Source: Paragonimus westermani (taxonomy: Eukaryota; Platyhelminthes; Trematoda; Plagiorchiida; Troglotrematidae). From it: DNA of 64,000 nucleotides. The DNA lies in assembly GCA_008508345.1 (NCBI GenBank), contig QNGE01001016.1, forward strand, positions 125,212 to 189,211, in the 5' to 3' direction. The position numbers were made by a program, and so were the translations under genes. The notes under the pieces were generated by a model. It did no database searches and was not told the origin of the DNA. It was given only the letters and a program-made list of their open reading frames with translations. Within the stretch, counting starts at the first letter, position 1; each line of letters begins with the position of its first letter. Of the stretch, positions 10,001 to 22,989 are shown piece by piece.

Positions 10001-13000
10001 TTAACGAGATATTACATCCTACCCGTCACTTGACAGCCAATGACAAACCATAGTGAGTGCGATCAGAGCAGGTTTTGACAGGAACGTTCCTTGTAGACAA
10101 CTCTGTTGACTTACCGACAATATCCCACCTCGGTGCTACACAGTACATTTACTGGTGGTAGAGCGGCCTAGTTGGAACAAGTGTTAACTGACATGACATA
10201 CGACTAGTGTTGCTTGATTTGTAACCGAGCTGTGCGAAAGATATATGTCAATATCAATTTGATCTGCACAAAGAGGGTTTTGGGTGTCAGTCCTGAAGTG
10301 TTTAACAATACACAGCAACGTCAAGCACTTAAAGTCACCTGACGATTTCCTGCTGGTTCCACCATATTGGCAATCAACTTAATTAGAGATAGTGATCACG
10401 TCCTTTGTAACCAGCACCTGATTGTATTCGCTAAGAGCGCCTGTATGCAGTTCGGCAAAGCAGACGTTGTGTACTAAAAACGATCAGTGTTCCATGATAA
10501 CAAGTACTCAGGTACGGATCCCACCGCCCATTTAGTACCATGGAACTGTGTTAAGGAGCTGTCGAGAGCACGAGTACAGTGTTTAGAATGTATCTTGAGA
10601 GGAATAAACTTTCTACAGACCAGAGGTTAAAAGTAGTGCCGCACATACACAAAGGAGACGGTTGCAATGAGTCAACCAGTCATTAAGTGATCGCACTATT
10701 GTCGGCTACATCATATATCACACAGGGCTCTAAAAGTGACCAGTTAAACAAGCATTTGTTTCCATTTGCAATGTCGTGTAACAATCGGACTAGATTCCGG
10801 GAAACGTTGTCTCGCGGTAACAACCCACTTGCTATTAGGGGAAAGTGACAAGAGCGGCTGCCGAAAATAAACTGGATGGGTTTTTCTTTCCACATTTTCC
10901 GTTTAGTATTGAACGATCTGTAATGTGCCACTCGGCTCCATAACAAGACCTCCGTTTATATTTCTTACAATTTACTTGTACTAAGAATCGCACAACTTTT
11001 CCATTTCTCACTACAATTATCCGTTGAGAACAGTGAATTTGTCGTATGGCGGAAGTTTCGAGAAAAAAGAAAGGCTGTAACAAAAATTGAACGTTTCACA
11101 CTATTCAGCTACGGACAATCTGCTCTCATTAAGCAAGACCGAATACGGGATACTGAATCTTTGTCATTCGTGCTGTAGTGAATAGTTTACCAGAAGCGTG
11201 AAACTGGGTATCACTGCCTTTAAACGACGGTTGAGAATGATTGTTTAAGAATAACTCAGTGTTGCTAGATTATGCATCAGTGATCTAGGAAGCGAAATGA
11301 GTACTCGGGTTACTCCTGAATCCGTCTTTCAATACTGTTGTTGCACCATCATCCTGAGATAAACACCTAACATTGTTGCTCGTAACTCATGTTCTTGTCG
11401 AGAAGCTGCAACAGAACCATAAACCAGGCTACGATACATCGTAATACGCCACACAGACTGAGACGGTTTGCAATACATTATGGATTAGTCAGGAGACGTT
11501 TAATAAAACCACGGCGGGTCTCCCAATAGCTTCATCTATCCGTTACGAAATATGTCTGTATAGAACGGCGACCACCTGAGATTTTTTCTATATCGCAACT
11601 GATACCGAATTTCCACAAGGTTCATGATCGTTACTACCATAATCGGTAGTTCGCAACTCAAACATGATTACTTGTTCTCCATTTGTCAAAGAATTAAGAA
11701 AGAAGGTGGAAATTCACATTTCTAGGTATGTAAAGCGTAATGTTAGCTTGGTCTGTTTTGATTTGACCTGACTTAATGGGTTGATCGAAACTGAACATCA
11801 CTCAACCTGAACACGAAAGACGCGACCAAACATGATTGCTGTTCGACTAAAATCAACCGACGCAAGGATAACTCATCGAACTCAAAACGTCAAATCAACC
11901 GCTTAAATGAACCCAAGCACAGATTTGAATCAATTAATTAGGACGCCCGGTTGGTAACTTAGACATCAAAAGCATTACGATCGACTGAGAATTCATTCGG
12001 CGTCTCATAGATGCTGCCAGTTTGCTGCTGAAATGCTTGATATGTTGTGACTAATTCTCTTCTCTAAATTTTTCTCATTCACGTCTGTGTGGTTGATGAG
12101 CATAGGAAACTGATAATACCTGCTGACCTTTTTTTATATAAACCCCAGAGAGCAAATTTACATACATAAAAACATTCTCAGCTTTTTCGAGCCTAAAAAT
12201 GTCCTATGAATAAAATGGTACATTGTTCCAGTAGGTCACAGATGTTAGACTGTCACAACAAACGCATGAGACGGTGAGCGGGAGGTTTAACGCCTGGAAA
12301 ATTAAGGTACCAAAAGGCTTATCTTCTAAGATCACAGAACAGGGTTTTTGCTGCTGGATAAACTGTCAGGCTATCTAATCACAGATGGAATCAGTTGAGT
12401 TAACCACAAGCTGTCGCGAATGGGTTCACGGAACCTGAGACATTTTGAACTCCACCAATCGGTTGAAACGATTTCCTTCCATCTGTGCTGTGACCAGCCA
12501 TGATACTTATCCTTCTGCCAAGATAAGTTGCATTCTTCACCATAAGCTCACCCTAAATTCTTCACAGTTGACGAATGTTCGAAACAACATACTAGACCGT
12601 CGTCACTTGAACTCAACATATTGGTTTGATGCAGGTCAACAACGGGAGCTGTTCTGTTGATAACAATCAGCACACAATTTCTTAAACCTCCTCTTATGTG
12701 CGCGTTATTTGTAATTAAGTCATCAAGAACTGGCACATTCCCTTACATACTCACGAAAGTTGAATCTCTGATCCACTCCGCTGCTGCTGTTGATCGCCAG
12801 ACATAAATGATAAAGTATCTGAAAATACACAACCACGAACGTAAACAATATTTTGTACAGCTGACATGTACCCACATCCTTAGCAATAATGTATCACTAG
12901 TCTCTTTGCTTACAAATCTCGCACAATGTATAGACATGTTTCCGATAGTCGCTCCTAGCTCGCAGTCTTCCTGGCGTTGCCATTCGGTTTCCACGCGTTC

Positions 13001-13147
13001 GAGTCGTACTATACTACTCATAAGCGAGGCTGCACGTTACAGAAGATGGACTGTTTAAACAGATGAATGAAAAACAAGTCGAATTCCCTACTCTATAGAA
13101 TTGTTCCTTCCAAGTTCTACATATGACGGTGTGAGTTGGAATGAGTA
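7036..13147. other. Intron 4, middle part; unannotated
   Basis: Long stretch without a recognised repeat family or exon. One small candidate is noted at 12755-12804 on the minus strand: an ATG opening MSGDQQQQRSGSEIQL, ending at a GTGAGTATG donor. It is too short and has no identified partner exon. Paired open frames on both strands around 12743-13058 show no known motif. Confidence 0.35.
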
Positions 13148-13252
13148 AACACGGCTGACTGGAAAGTCTATCTGAATGCGAACGCTGCGATCAAATGTGA
13201 GTGATGGTCAACTTGAAAATAAACCAAATCCCCGACTACTCATCAGTAACGG
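13148..13252 (+). repeat. SINE tail fragment
   Basis: It is a well-conserved 3' part of the main SINE: GACTGGAAAGTCTATCTGAA, TGCGATCAAATGTGAGTGAT, then CAACTTGAAAATAAACC and CCCCGACTACTCATCAGTAA. It preserves the tail that is cut by the Gypsy insertion at 29.37 kb and so shows what the intact junction looked like. Confidence 0.8.
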
Positions 13253-16200
13253 CAGTTAACGTTGAGAGATTTGACAAAGTACAAGCGTGGCCCCATCAAT
13301 CAGACTGTTATATAGATTTTACCCACAACACCAATCATATGAATCCGACATTCCCGTCAGATTTGTTCGCACAAAGATATCGGTCTTAGATAACTGGTAT
13401 CACAGATAACACAGAGATCACTAACGATCTAGCAGCCTCAGTCTCACTGGGGGAGGACAACAAAAGCTACCAGATTTGCCACGAAAAGGTGATATTATCA
13501 TTCTCAGACAAAAGAGGGTTTTTGCTTTGTTAAGCTTGGTGATGAATGGTGTCGCCAGAAAAACTAAAGCATGTACACACAGAAGAAGTAAGCTGTTATC
13601 TTAGTTTTTAGCACATTAACCACGTTGACCATAAAAAGATGAGTATATTCTATGGAGAGTGAGAAGGAAAAACGCCAACTGAAAATTATACTCAAGAATG
13701 AGACGCTGATAGCATATGTTAGGTTTACACGCGCAAGCAGCCGCCATCAGAGGCAAACATGTTCCTGAAACCACGATATTGCAAACAGTCAGGTTTTATA
13801 CGGTTTATGCTCTGGTGCACAATCCCCATCATGCGGTCAGATAACATGATGGGATCTCCCATCATAACTGGCCGATGCGATATTAAATATGTACCCTGTG
13901 TACTTTTGTGACAGATCACAGCTTACTAATCATGTGTGTATATGACCTGTAGTGTCATTGCCTCTGTGCCCACAGAAGTACATTAATCACACACCGTAGT
14001 GTCCTATCAGGTGAGCTGAGCCGCAGTGTTGCACCAACACCTCGGCAGTTGCAACAGAGTGGTCAGCTTGAGATACTGAATTATCATCCTTTCGAACATT
14101 TTCCAAAGTATGATATCAAGTTATTTTTTAGACTGGGGATGTGAAACGTAAAGCAGGAGGCAGAAAAGATGAAGAATCACCCTAGAAAGATATGATCGGC
14201 GCCCATTACTACATACATTTGGTTGGCAATTTCAACTATACGTCATATGCCAGTCATCTGCTAATGGGGACGCATTGTTAAATTGAGTGCATACTGGGCT
14301 AGAAAGGGCGACTTCACTCACAGACGGAGGCGACCACACACAGCTCGTTGCTGAAAAGTGTTTAGCTCGATACGTAATCTTTTCGCCTCTGTAATAACTT
14401 TGCCAGATGTCATGTGACTTGTTCAGTAATATGCGAAGAGAATTTAAAGCTCAATCTTGAGCATATCTAGAGCAGAGTGGAGTAAACCCGTGTAATCAAT
14501 GCCTGAATTCTGAAATCAGGCCCCGTGGACGATACTGTTGCCACCGAATCTACACCTCTATTGTTGCCAGTGTCATCCCACCACTCTAAAATTATAGCAA
14601 ACTCCAAACTAGCAAGACGGCAAGGAAGTTTTTGTTGAACTCAAAAAACAAGGCACATACATGCTGTTACTTATTCTTCCGCCGGCTGTTAACAGTTAAA
14701 AAGCGATGGCAGTTTCGATCAACTCTTTGGTCACAGCATTATTGGCAATGTAGACAGGCGTCGAATGCATTCAGCAACATTAGGCAGAGATCAGTTGTGC
14801 AGTCAATCACAATGAATTCAAGAATAATGGCTAAAAGCATTCAGAAAATATGTGGATTTCCACAACTGTACTTCGGGTTCCCTCAGTTCAAGAGGCAAGC
14901 ACAAAAATGAAGTGGCGGATGGTAAATCTTATGTACCTTGACATACAGAAACGGTGGAATAACACCAGAATTCCTCCGTTCAGACCTGAACTCAAATCAT
15001 GTAGCGAAGACAGAGTTCTACAAGTTGAGCCTTACCGTTAGCTAGTGTTGTTAAAAACCGTTCCGGCAGTTCAGCTCCAATCCCTCAACTGCCACTAGAC
15101 GTACCTAGTGAGTCCTCAAACACATCTAAATATGTACGTGAGAGGGGGAAGCGTCAGCTACTCGTATACGTGGATAGTCAACAGTATGGACCGCCATTTA
15201 CCACGGTCTACAATTTGAAACATTGATGTGGAGTCGGTTGAAGGAGAAAGGTGGAAATAGTCCACCGGTTCCGTACGATCGAGGCAGTTCTCTTCCCCCC
15301 TACACTCAGTCGACCCATTTGTTGACCATGACAGATCGTGAGAAGAGAAAAAGCACACAGGTGTGAACAAGACGTACAGGTTCTTGTTATCCGTGTTAGC
15401 ACTCAACAGTCAACGAATTGGATCTGCTTTGTGTTCATCCAACAACATTCGGACGATTTCACGCACACCACTATCCACTGCTTACAACAATCTTCTCCCA
15501 CCTCCCCCCACTCGACATCTTCCTACGACAAACAGTCAAGTGGGAGAACACATCAAGATTCAGTTTACGAGACCAACGAGAAATGAACTGATAGAGATAG
15601 TGAAGATGGAGCTGGTGAATGAAAAAAAAAGTGGTTCATACTCTTTCGTTCCCATTTAACGCGGCTCATATGGCAGGTTTCATATCTATTTAGGTGTTGG
15701 TACAAGAGATAGACAGGCTGAAAAAAGGCTAAACGCATTCCACTTTTAGTGCACGATTTGGACGCAAACTATGTGCACACGCAAACAAAAACCCTAAACT
15801 AAAAAACTTATTGGGGAATCGGGACACAAGGAATATTTACACATCATAAAACAACATTTTATAGCCATACCACCTTTTAACATGACTTCTCCTATAAACG
15901 CCTTTAGAGGCCATTTTTAAAGACAGACAAGCACATCTTACTAAAAAGAGGTTTTTGGTTAACTGGTGTTTATTGAAAAAAAAACTGTACGCCGATAGAA
16001 AAAAAATCACCACATAACACTTATACGACCTCCCTACATTGTTTCTGGTCCTATCAGCCTGAAGCGCTAGTCCAAAATTAACCGGAAGCTAAATTTCAAG
16101 TGGCTTGGGAACCAAATAAGCACGAATGTCAGATCAAAATTACGGTTGCTGGGCTCTTTAAAAGTGTTCTAGGTATGGACTCGGACCAAACCCCAGGTGA

Positions 16201-17471
16201 GTAGCAAGTCAGGTTGCTTTTGATCTCCCCATGTCATTCCACGAAACAGTTTTGGAACGAGGATGTTTCGGTGTTCCAACAGATGTGACAAAGCGTACAA
16301 GAGATTGGCAGAAGCCATGCGGTAGTTGAGAAGACTGAAATACAGCTTGAATGTAAACCGAAGGAGACAATTTTATCAGTACGAGACAAATAGCAAATAT
16401 TAAAGCAATCTCCAAGTTCAACAGGAAGCTCTTCAGAGTTCCAATCGACGGTTACACCCTGTATGCTCGCGACAACTATGCAACAGACACTGAAGAACAC
16501 CCAATGACTGAAGCATAGGAAAACGGATAGGACGATGTTGTTGAATTAGCGGCAGATACGCAACATCACACAATGTGGGGCAAACTTTACATTCATTGAA
16601 TGTATCAATGGTATCTTGTTTGCTTCAGCTAGTAGAGAAGAGTATTCTGGAAGTGTGGACGTTAGTTGGTCCTCCGTGAAGCGAAAACAAAGATTGCGCT
16701 CCGATCTACCTCCGTTGATTGGTGTGAGGTTAAGTCTGTTCTAGCCAATAATCAGTTTCAGTTATCATTACAACATGAGTTGTGCTCTTGACGAGACTAA
16801 TAAGTCACAATGGAGACTAGCATTTTAAATCTGCTGCAACGCACATATGGTCGGACAAACCGGCAGTTACGCTGAATCGGACATGAGAAAGTTAGTGTTA
16901 TAACGTACAACGGACTCTCGCTAGACGTGTACCTGGTCGATACAAAATAACATGATAGAGAGAAGTAGCAAAAGTATTTTACACAAGTCTTCTGAAAAAT
17001 TATTTCACACAGAGTGGTCATATAATACTATTGTGATTTCATGCCTATTTTTGTGTACACATTATTCAAACTAAATTTCGACAACTGCCTTCTAATAAGG
17101 TTTGCCTCTTCGTTAAGGAAAATGATCACAGTAGATTGGATAATAAGGAAAGTACCGTGGAAATTTAAGTGACCGTATAGTTCCATCGTGAGACGCGTAC
17201 AGACATCGATTGAGATAAGGTGATACGTACGATAGATTCTTGGCTCGAAATCATCACAGTGACTGAATAGATAAGCCAAGAAGGCCAGAATAAGATAATG
17301 ATCAAGTTGACTATAATTAATGTGGTTGCAACCTAAGGAATTAGACAATGAAATAAACGTTGATGACCACATCAAAGTGATAAGTGCGTTACCCTCCCTA
17401 CCGCAACCTGTGACCACGGGGAACCATTGACAGCAAAATCATCAGTGAATGAGGTAGTACTGCCAACTAAC
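13253..17471. other. Intron 4, right part; nothing recognised
   Basis: No EGF exon, SINE or LINE was recognised. Open frames at 15338-15659 (plus) and 17028-17417 (minus) have no motif I know and no convincing splice context. Confidence 0.35.
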
Positions 17472-17616
17472 CCTTCGGGCATTCACAACGATAACCACCG
17501 ATTTCATCCATACACATACCACCGTTGTGGCATGGACTATTCGCACATTCGGCAACGTCAATCTCACACCGAACTCCCGTGAATCCCGGCTGACATTGGC
17601 ACGCATAGCTACCAGG
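17472..17616 (-). CDS. Exon 4 of Notch-like gene: second half of EGF repeat 3 and most of EGF repeat 4
   Basis: The exon is 145 nt. The acceptor has a strong pyrimidine tract (CTTTTTTCTGTTCCTCTATTTCAG); the donor is GTTAGT. It enters in phase 0 so that CVNL joins PGSYACQC, giving a calcium-binding EGF with the hydroxylation pattern C-x-N-x4-Y-x-C-x-C. EGF4 is Cys150-Cys181: VAECANSPCHNGGMC, then C-x-D-x4-Y-x-C-x-C, ending at CPKG where the exon leaves in phase 1. Linked calcium-binding EGFs with this pattern and PC.NGG cores are characteristic of the Notch ectodomain; Crumbs and fibropellin-like proteins share them, so the family call is strong but orthology is not proved. Confidence 0.9.
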
Positions 17617-18334
17617 CTGAAATAGAGGAACAGAAAAAAGTTAGTCCGAATTTTCATCCGTCCCATGAAAATCACTCATCCAACTATGTCAGGCTGGTCA
17701 ATTCAAACACTGTGGAGTGTCGGTTCAAAAATGAGTGTTCTAGAAGATTTCCAGTCTTAAATCGGCGCTAATGAAAACATACCAATCTACACACCATTCG
17801 CATTTGGTTGTATCCCTCTTCTCCAATCTTAATCACTTCTAAATTATAGTGTTCGCCCCTGCTCGAGCGTGTCCCTAGAGTGTACCTTCATCGGATCCGC
17901 AGTTGAGCTCCAGTCATTAGGTTCGTGAGGTAAACGCCTAACCGAAGCTTCGTGAACAAATCTCCAGTCACAATAGTCTGAGTAACGCTCAAGTTGCTTG
18001 ATCGCCTGTTTTTTTTAGAGGTGGTAAGTTGATCATGTTAAGAGTAGGTCGAAAAGATTGTTTCATAAACACGAGTGTCAGAGAGTGACAATTAATGAGT
18101 ATTGACAACAGCAAGATTCGAACATAATGCTATTTGTCAGTGCAACTTAGGAGGAAAATGTACACGAATGAGAAAACTACAACCGAATGTGAATGACTTT
18201 CAGCTTATGACAATTAAACACATCCAGAGCAGAGATCAGGCACTGCCACGGTCTGAACACTAAAGGGCCAAGAGGATAGAAGGGTGGATCATACCATAAC
18301 AAATATTCTAAAATCGGCAAACATCACGTTTAGN
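17617..18334. other. Intron 3 sequence; single N at 18334
   Basis: No feature recognised. The single N at 18334 directly precedes a tRNA-like sequence that lacks its 5' acceptor strand, so a contig join or collapsed gap here is likely. Confidence 0.4.
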
Positions 18335-18397
18335 GTAGAGCGCTTGCCGCGTTGAGGCATGCTGTGTCTGTCGCTGGTTCGAATCCAGCCGAAGCCC
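18335..18397 (+). ncRNA. tRNA-like sequence, 5' truncated at an N
   Basis: GTAGAGC fits the 3' side of a D arm. GCTGG-TTCGAAT-CCAGC forms a perfect T arm including a box B (GGTTCGAATCC), and CGAAGCC could be the 3' acceptor strand. The middle TTGCC-GCGTTGA-GGCAT forms a stem with a mismatch, and position 33 is C, unlike true tRNAs. A related sequence on the minus strand at 62.3 kb has the 5' acceptor GTCTTCG that is missing here. It is most likely a tRNA-derived repeat or pseudogene rather than a functional tRNA. Confidence 0.4.
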
Positions 18398-19424
18398 TGA
18401 CTTTTCACAATTGGATCTCATCTAAATTCATAAGTCTGCTACACTACTTGTTATTAATACAAACATCAAGTTGATTACAGTGTACCTTAAGTTTGAGCGC
18501 GTATACATGACGTGCAACAGGCAAGGATAACCTAATCAAACACATCTCCAGGTGACAATTCTAAATGTTTTCGATAAATGCCGGTTGAAAGTCTCTATAA
18601 AGTTGGACGAAACGTGGAGTTGAGTGAACTAAACGATGGAAAAGTCTATTTGACAAAACAGCTTCATTGGGCCGACAAAACATACGCACAAATACAAGAA
18701 ACACTAACACGTATGAACAAGAGGCGCCTGTGACTGTGCACAGCACACGTGTTTCAACATGAATAAATTCAACGATAGAGCGACTTTTCAACTAGCTAAT
18801 ATGCCGGCGAGGACGACATACCTGTACTAATCAATCGAAGGTCTTAACTCGTGTTTTCGAGTGTGCGTACGTAAGCAAGTCTGTATGTGCTGCCAAAGCT
18901 CCACAGTAAACTGTGGGTCATCAAATTCGATCATACGCTTGTCATCACCAGTAAGCGTACATGGCCGAAGATACAAACACGGTGCAAAATTTTCAATAAA
19001 TTCATTTGCTTTGCTAAACCAATCGCACGGACCTAAATAGACGTCAAGCGGTGAGTAATTTTTTCATGTCTGTAGAGATGCATCAGTTGATAATGCTAAC
19101 CTGACCAAATGATTCAAAATGAGTAGGGAAAGTAAACAAAAACCAAGCTTTCTTTAAATCATCCCTATCTGTCGGTCAACTGTGTTAACATAAGCACCCG
19201 TGTAGTCATGACACGAAGTATGAGGCTGACAAACTGACAGCCTCAATCTTCAACCAAAGAGCTCATTTCAAAACAGATGACAACAGCAATAGCAACACCA
19301 GGAGTGTGTGTAGAACCTGGTAAACAAAACACAGACTATCAATCAAAGGGGTCTACTCCAAAATTTACACGAATTCAGAGTTCATGACGTCTTATCCGCT
19401 ATTTATCCAGTACAATCAAACGAG
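18398..19424. other. Intron 3 sequence, nothing recognised
   Basis: No repeat family or exon identified. Confidence 0.4.
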
Positions 19425-19618
19425 GTCATTGGAACAGTGGTCAGTACCGTTGTCTCACGAAAACGTGTTTACAGTTCAAATCTCGGCCGTGGTAAGGACA
19501 TGGACTACTGAAGAGATCTAGCAAGAGAGAAGCGCGGGTTCAGTGCTTCTTTTCGAAAGAGGTTGGCTGAGAAGCCCATGAGAACGAAAAGGCTACGACT
19601 AATTGTGAGCTATGTTTA
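19425..19618 (+). repeat. tRNA-derived SINE, plus strand, diverged
   Basis: The order of blocks matches the main SINE: GAGGTCATTGGAACAGTGGTC (box A), ACAGTTCAAATCTCGGCC (a good box B), GGACATGGACTACTG, GTGCTTCTTTTCGAAAGAGG and a decayed tail. The 5' extension is not obvious. Confidence 0.65.
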
Positions 19619-20399
19619 ATCTTCATTCTTGCCTTTACTCAGATAACCATTGACGGGCTAGCATGACGAACAAAGCCAATTTTGAGAAGTTGAGTAATTT
19701 TCACAAGTGAGCCAACAAATAAAAGCCTAACAACAAACAGAGGGATTTCCGTTTGATACACATCATGGGACTTTTTGGAAGAAGGTACTCATTTCGTCTA
19801 ACAAATCTGTGGTCTACATACACTGCTATAATGAGATGTGCAAATGTAGGCCTCTAGGGAAGATAGCTCGAATCCGATACGAAAACAGCACCACTTAACA
19901 TGCTTGCTGGCCTAATATTACTGACGCACATTGAGTGAAACAGCCTCTCAATGCAAGACGGCAGCCGTTCATCAGCTGCAATCTGGCTAACTTAAAAAAG
20001 CGGGTCGGTCTACCAAGATCGTGCTGCAAGAATGTAGCATATAAGAGTGACTAGATATTTCAAAAAGATGACATGATCGATCGACAAAATTGTACAGCAA
20101 TTAAAGTCACTCTGGAACGAAAGAATTGTTCTTTTTCACATGGATGCAATTGTTGACATTTTGTTCGTTCTTTTGTAGCATGGTGTCCAGTCAGGCAAGA
20201 CACAAACAGACATGATGGTCCCGTGTGTTGTATCACACATACAGAACCAAGAAATACCCCCATATCCGCAGATCAGACACGAAAAGAGAATGTCAGAAAA
20301 CGACCGCCAAAACCCCACAACGCTCAATTGACTCATCATCCACTCATAAAACAACTCATCCCACGCGATACTGGACGGTAGCCGCAAATCGACAAGTGT
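19619..20399. other. Intron 3 sequence upstream of LINE fragment
   Basis: Nothing recognised; the last part may be degenerate LINE sequence. Confidence 0.35.
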
Positions 20400-20746
20400 G
20401 TGTGAATGGAAACCCTGGTGGTCAAAAACTGAGACACCAGGACGTTGTGTAGGTAAATCTTTCGCGTTGTCACATTGATTTTAGGTGCTGGGAAGACTTG
20501 GTATTGAACCGGACAGCCTGGAAGAATACGAATCGGGCGGGCGTCCGAAAGTTCAACGAGCAGATATCGCGCGACCGAGAACCAAAGTGCGCGGTACGCA
20601 ACGGAACCATTGTTGCCATAGCTCGTGGTAACGTTACTATGTTACGCTGCGATGTGTGTGGCCGTGAATGCGCTGGCCGTTTTGGATTAGGAGGTCATCG
20701 ACGTACTCATATTGCACCGTCGGTGAAGGGACGACGAGTACGTTAG
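20400..20746 (+). pseudogene. LINE (RTE-like) 3' end: C-terminus of reverse transcriptase with zinc finger
   Basis: The plus frame reads GGQKLRHQDVV, a TAG stop at 20450-20452, then VNLSRCHIDFRCWEDLVLNR and TAWKN, and ends with a C2H2-type finger CDVCGRECAGRFGLGGHRRTH before the stop. The order (QKLR.QD..., W..L.LNRT.W, zinc finger) is that of the C-terminal end of RTE-like non-LTR retrotransposon proteins from flatworms and other invertebrates. Apart from the single nonsense codon the frame is intact, which suggests a fairly recent 5'-truncated insertion. The sequence after it (to about 21080) may be its 3' untranslated region. It lies antisense in intron 3 of the EGF gene. Confidence 0.75.
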
Positions 20747-21087
20747 GCTAAGGTAAGTCATATCTGTGGATGCTCTCTATTTCTGTTGAAGATTGCATTG
20801 ACCATGATCAGGGTCATTCGGCAAATAATCCGCTCCTCTTTTCAGAAACTGGTGTTTGCGGTCTTCTACGTATTCTTTTCTTCAGCCTTGTTGATGTATT
20901 GTATGTTGAATGGTCTGTTTTTTTCGTAGTCCTCGTCATTACAGCCTCTCTCCGTTTGTTCTCCGAGAGATAAGAGTTTCCTTTTCCAGCTAGCCTATGA
21001 AATGACTAACCAGCATTGGCCAGCTGGACACAAAGGCCTCAATCACACACCTGCGGGTCTTATTCCTTCGGGTTTACACTGGATATG

Positions 21088-21141
21088 TGGTGTGTGTGTG
21101 TGTGTGGAACCGCAAGTGGTTCAGCGCAAGCCACTTGCGGT
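21088..21141 (+). repeat. (TG)n tract followed by an 11-bp hairpin
   Basis: A TG dinucleotide run at about 21088-21106 is followed by ACCGCAAGTGG (21109-21119), an 11-base loop and the exact complement CCACTTGCGGT (21131-21141). It follows the LINE 3' end and may be part of its tail. Confidence 0.6.
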
Positions 21142-22989
21142 GATGGTTAAGCGTAGGCGTCACTGCAACAGGCCAATCCGAAAATGATGCCGCCAATCAG
21201 GTGTGTGTGACGTCGTATATGCCCGACTGTTTGTGTTTCACGTACAGAGGGTACTTCATCACGAGAGCGTAGCGTGGGTGTCGATTCGCCCGACCAGTTC
21301 ATTTCGCTTCACACAGCATCAAGCTAAATACGTCGTCCCATCCAATCTTAATTTTCCGTGAATTTTTGCCAGAAGAGATATATGTGGATGCATGGATTGA
21401 AAACGCGGTAGTAAGTAATGGTCGCAGTTATAAACCTCAACGGCCTACAACGCAAGACCTTCCCTGTACCTATCATAGCAACCGACGTTCACTTAAGCGA
21501 GCACACTTGACAGAGAGGAAGCACGTACCGTTGAGTACGGTTCAATGTCCCCGGTACACTTTCGATGCAGGAGTTGTGACATAGTGCTCAACTCACAGCT
21601 CAACAGTGATAGGTATAAAAATATCTGCAATCTTCAAAGTATTTTCAAATTCTGATAACAACTGCGTGTGTTTCTGTCCATCTCAAGATTTAGTGTGTGG
21701 AAATAAGATGTCGATTGTTTGATACAGTTCACCGATTGCACATAACGATAGAAACGGTTTTCTGGTAACTTCGTCCAGTGCCTCGCCCAACACGACTGTC
21801 AGAGCTAGGGAACGTGCACATGAACATAACACATTAAATGAAGGTACGTATGCATGCAGAACAGTTTCGCACGCTAACAGGTACAAAGTACACACTTCAG
21901 TCTTTTAGGTGAACAAAGGCTGTTTTTAATATACTCCCCTATATCTTAGTAAAAGTTAGTTGGAACTCCCAAGGGGACGAAATCGTGTCAGCCAGCTTTA
22001 TCATCATGAGTGTTGGATATGGGACACTTGCAAAAGCGAAACAAACGGAAATGCCTTGCCTAGATTCCTGAGGTGAATAATGCGCCCATCAACCTCTCGA
22101 TGTATTGTCCAATCAACAATGAGCCGCTTTGAATCATATGTATATTATCACTATAGCCAGCCATTTAATTTAGTTAGTGTTCAGGAGTTAGGTCATAAAG
22201 GGGTTTGCTATCGTGTGATCTACACGGTCACATGAAAGCGACATGTAGTCAGATAATTCAAACCCAATCCAGTAAGTTGTAGTAGCCAGGGTCTGAATAC
22301 TGGCATCGTTATCATTGGGCTAACTACGACCGTAAGAAATGTAAAAAAACAACAGTGTCAAAATGCCGAATACTAATGTTATCAAATATTCGACACATTA
22401 CATCAAATCGCAACTCGAAACATACAGCAACGCAAATCGAATGGCAAAATTCTGCCTTGTGAATTAGGGTTTAAGGTGGTCAAATACACCTAGACAAGTC
22501 TAAATTGGGTGAGTTCATTTGAGCAGTGAGCTTCAAATGTTCAGGTATGAAAATATGGACTACATACTGCCACATTCTGTACATTAGTTTGACTCGTGAT
22601 CCTTTTGAATTTGGTAGTAGACAAACTCATTTAAAAAAATTTACAAATAGAAACCAGTAGAAGTCTAACCATGCCGTAATTTCCAGAGACTATTAAACAT
22701 GGTCCTTGATCAGCATAATTTTCAACGCTGCTTTCCGCGCGCACTATCCCATCCATTGAACGGTGAAATGCTATTGTATTCTGTGAATGAGCAAAGCTTG
22801 CCGTCAGACGACGATGAAAAAATCCCAAAACATAGTGATTATCGGACAACAGAAGCAAACGAAGGAGTTGACTGATCAGAACCACTGATGAATAATGTGA
22901 TTTCGATTGGGTAATGGTCAACACACTCGCTTTCGAAGCACCTGAACGGGGGCTCTAGACCTAATCAGCGCAAGCTGTGACGCAAAACT
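21142..22989. other. Intron 3 sequence, nothing recognised
   Basis: Short open frames only. A plus frame at 21366-21584 has no recognisable motif and starts with a non-ATG codon. Confidence 0.35.

Noticed and set aside
15158..15659. Overlapping frames on both strands
   Set aside because: No motif, no splice signals; likely chance open frames in a proline-rich stretch.
17028..17417. Minus-strand 129-codon frame
   Set aside because: It has no recognisable domain, lies in intron 4 between exons 4 and 5, and would interrupt an in-phase EGF junction.
18335..18397. Functional tRNA gene
   Set aside because: The 5' acceptor is missing at an N, the anticodon stem is mismatched and T33 is absent.
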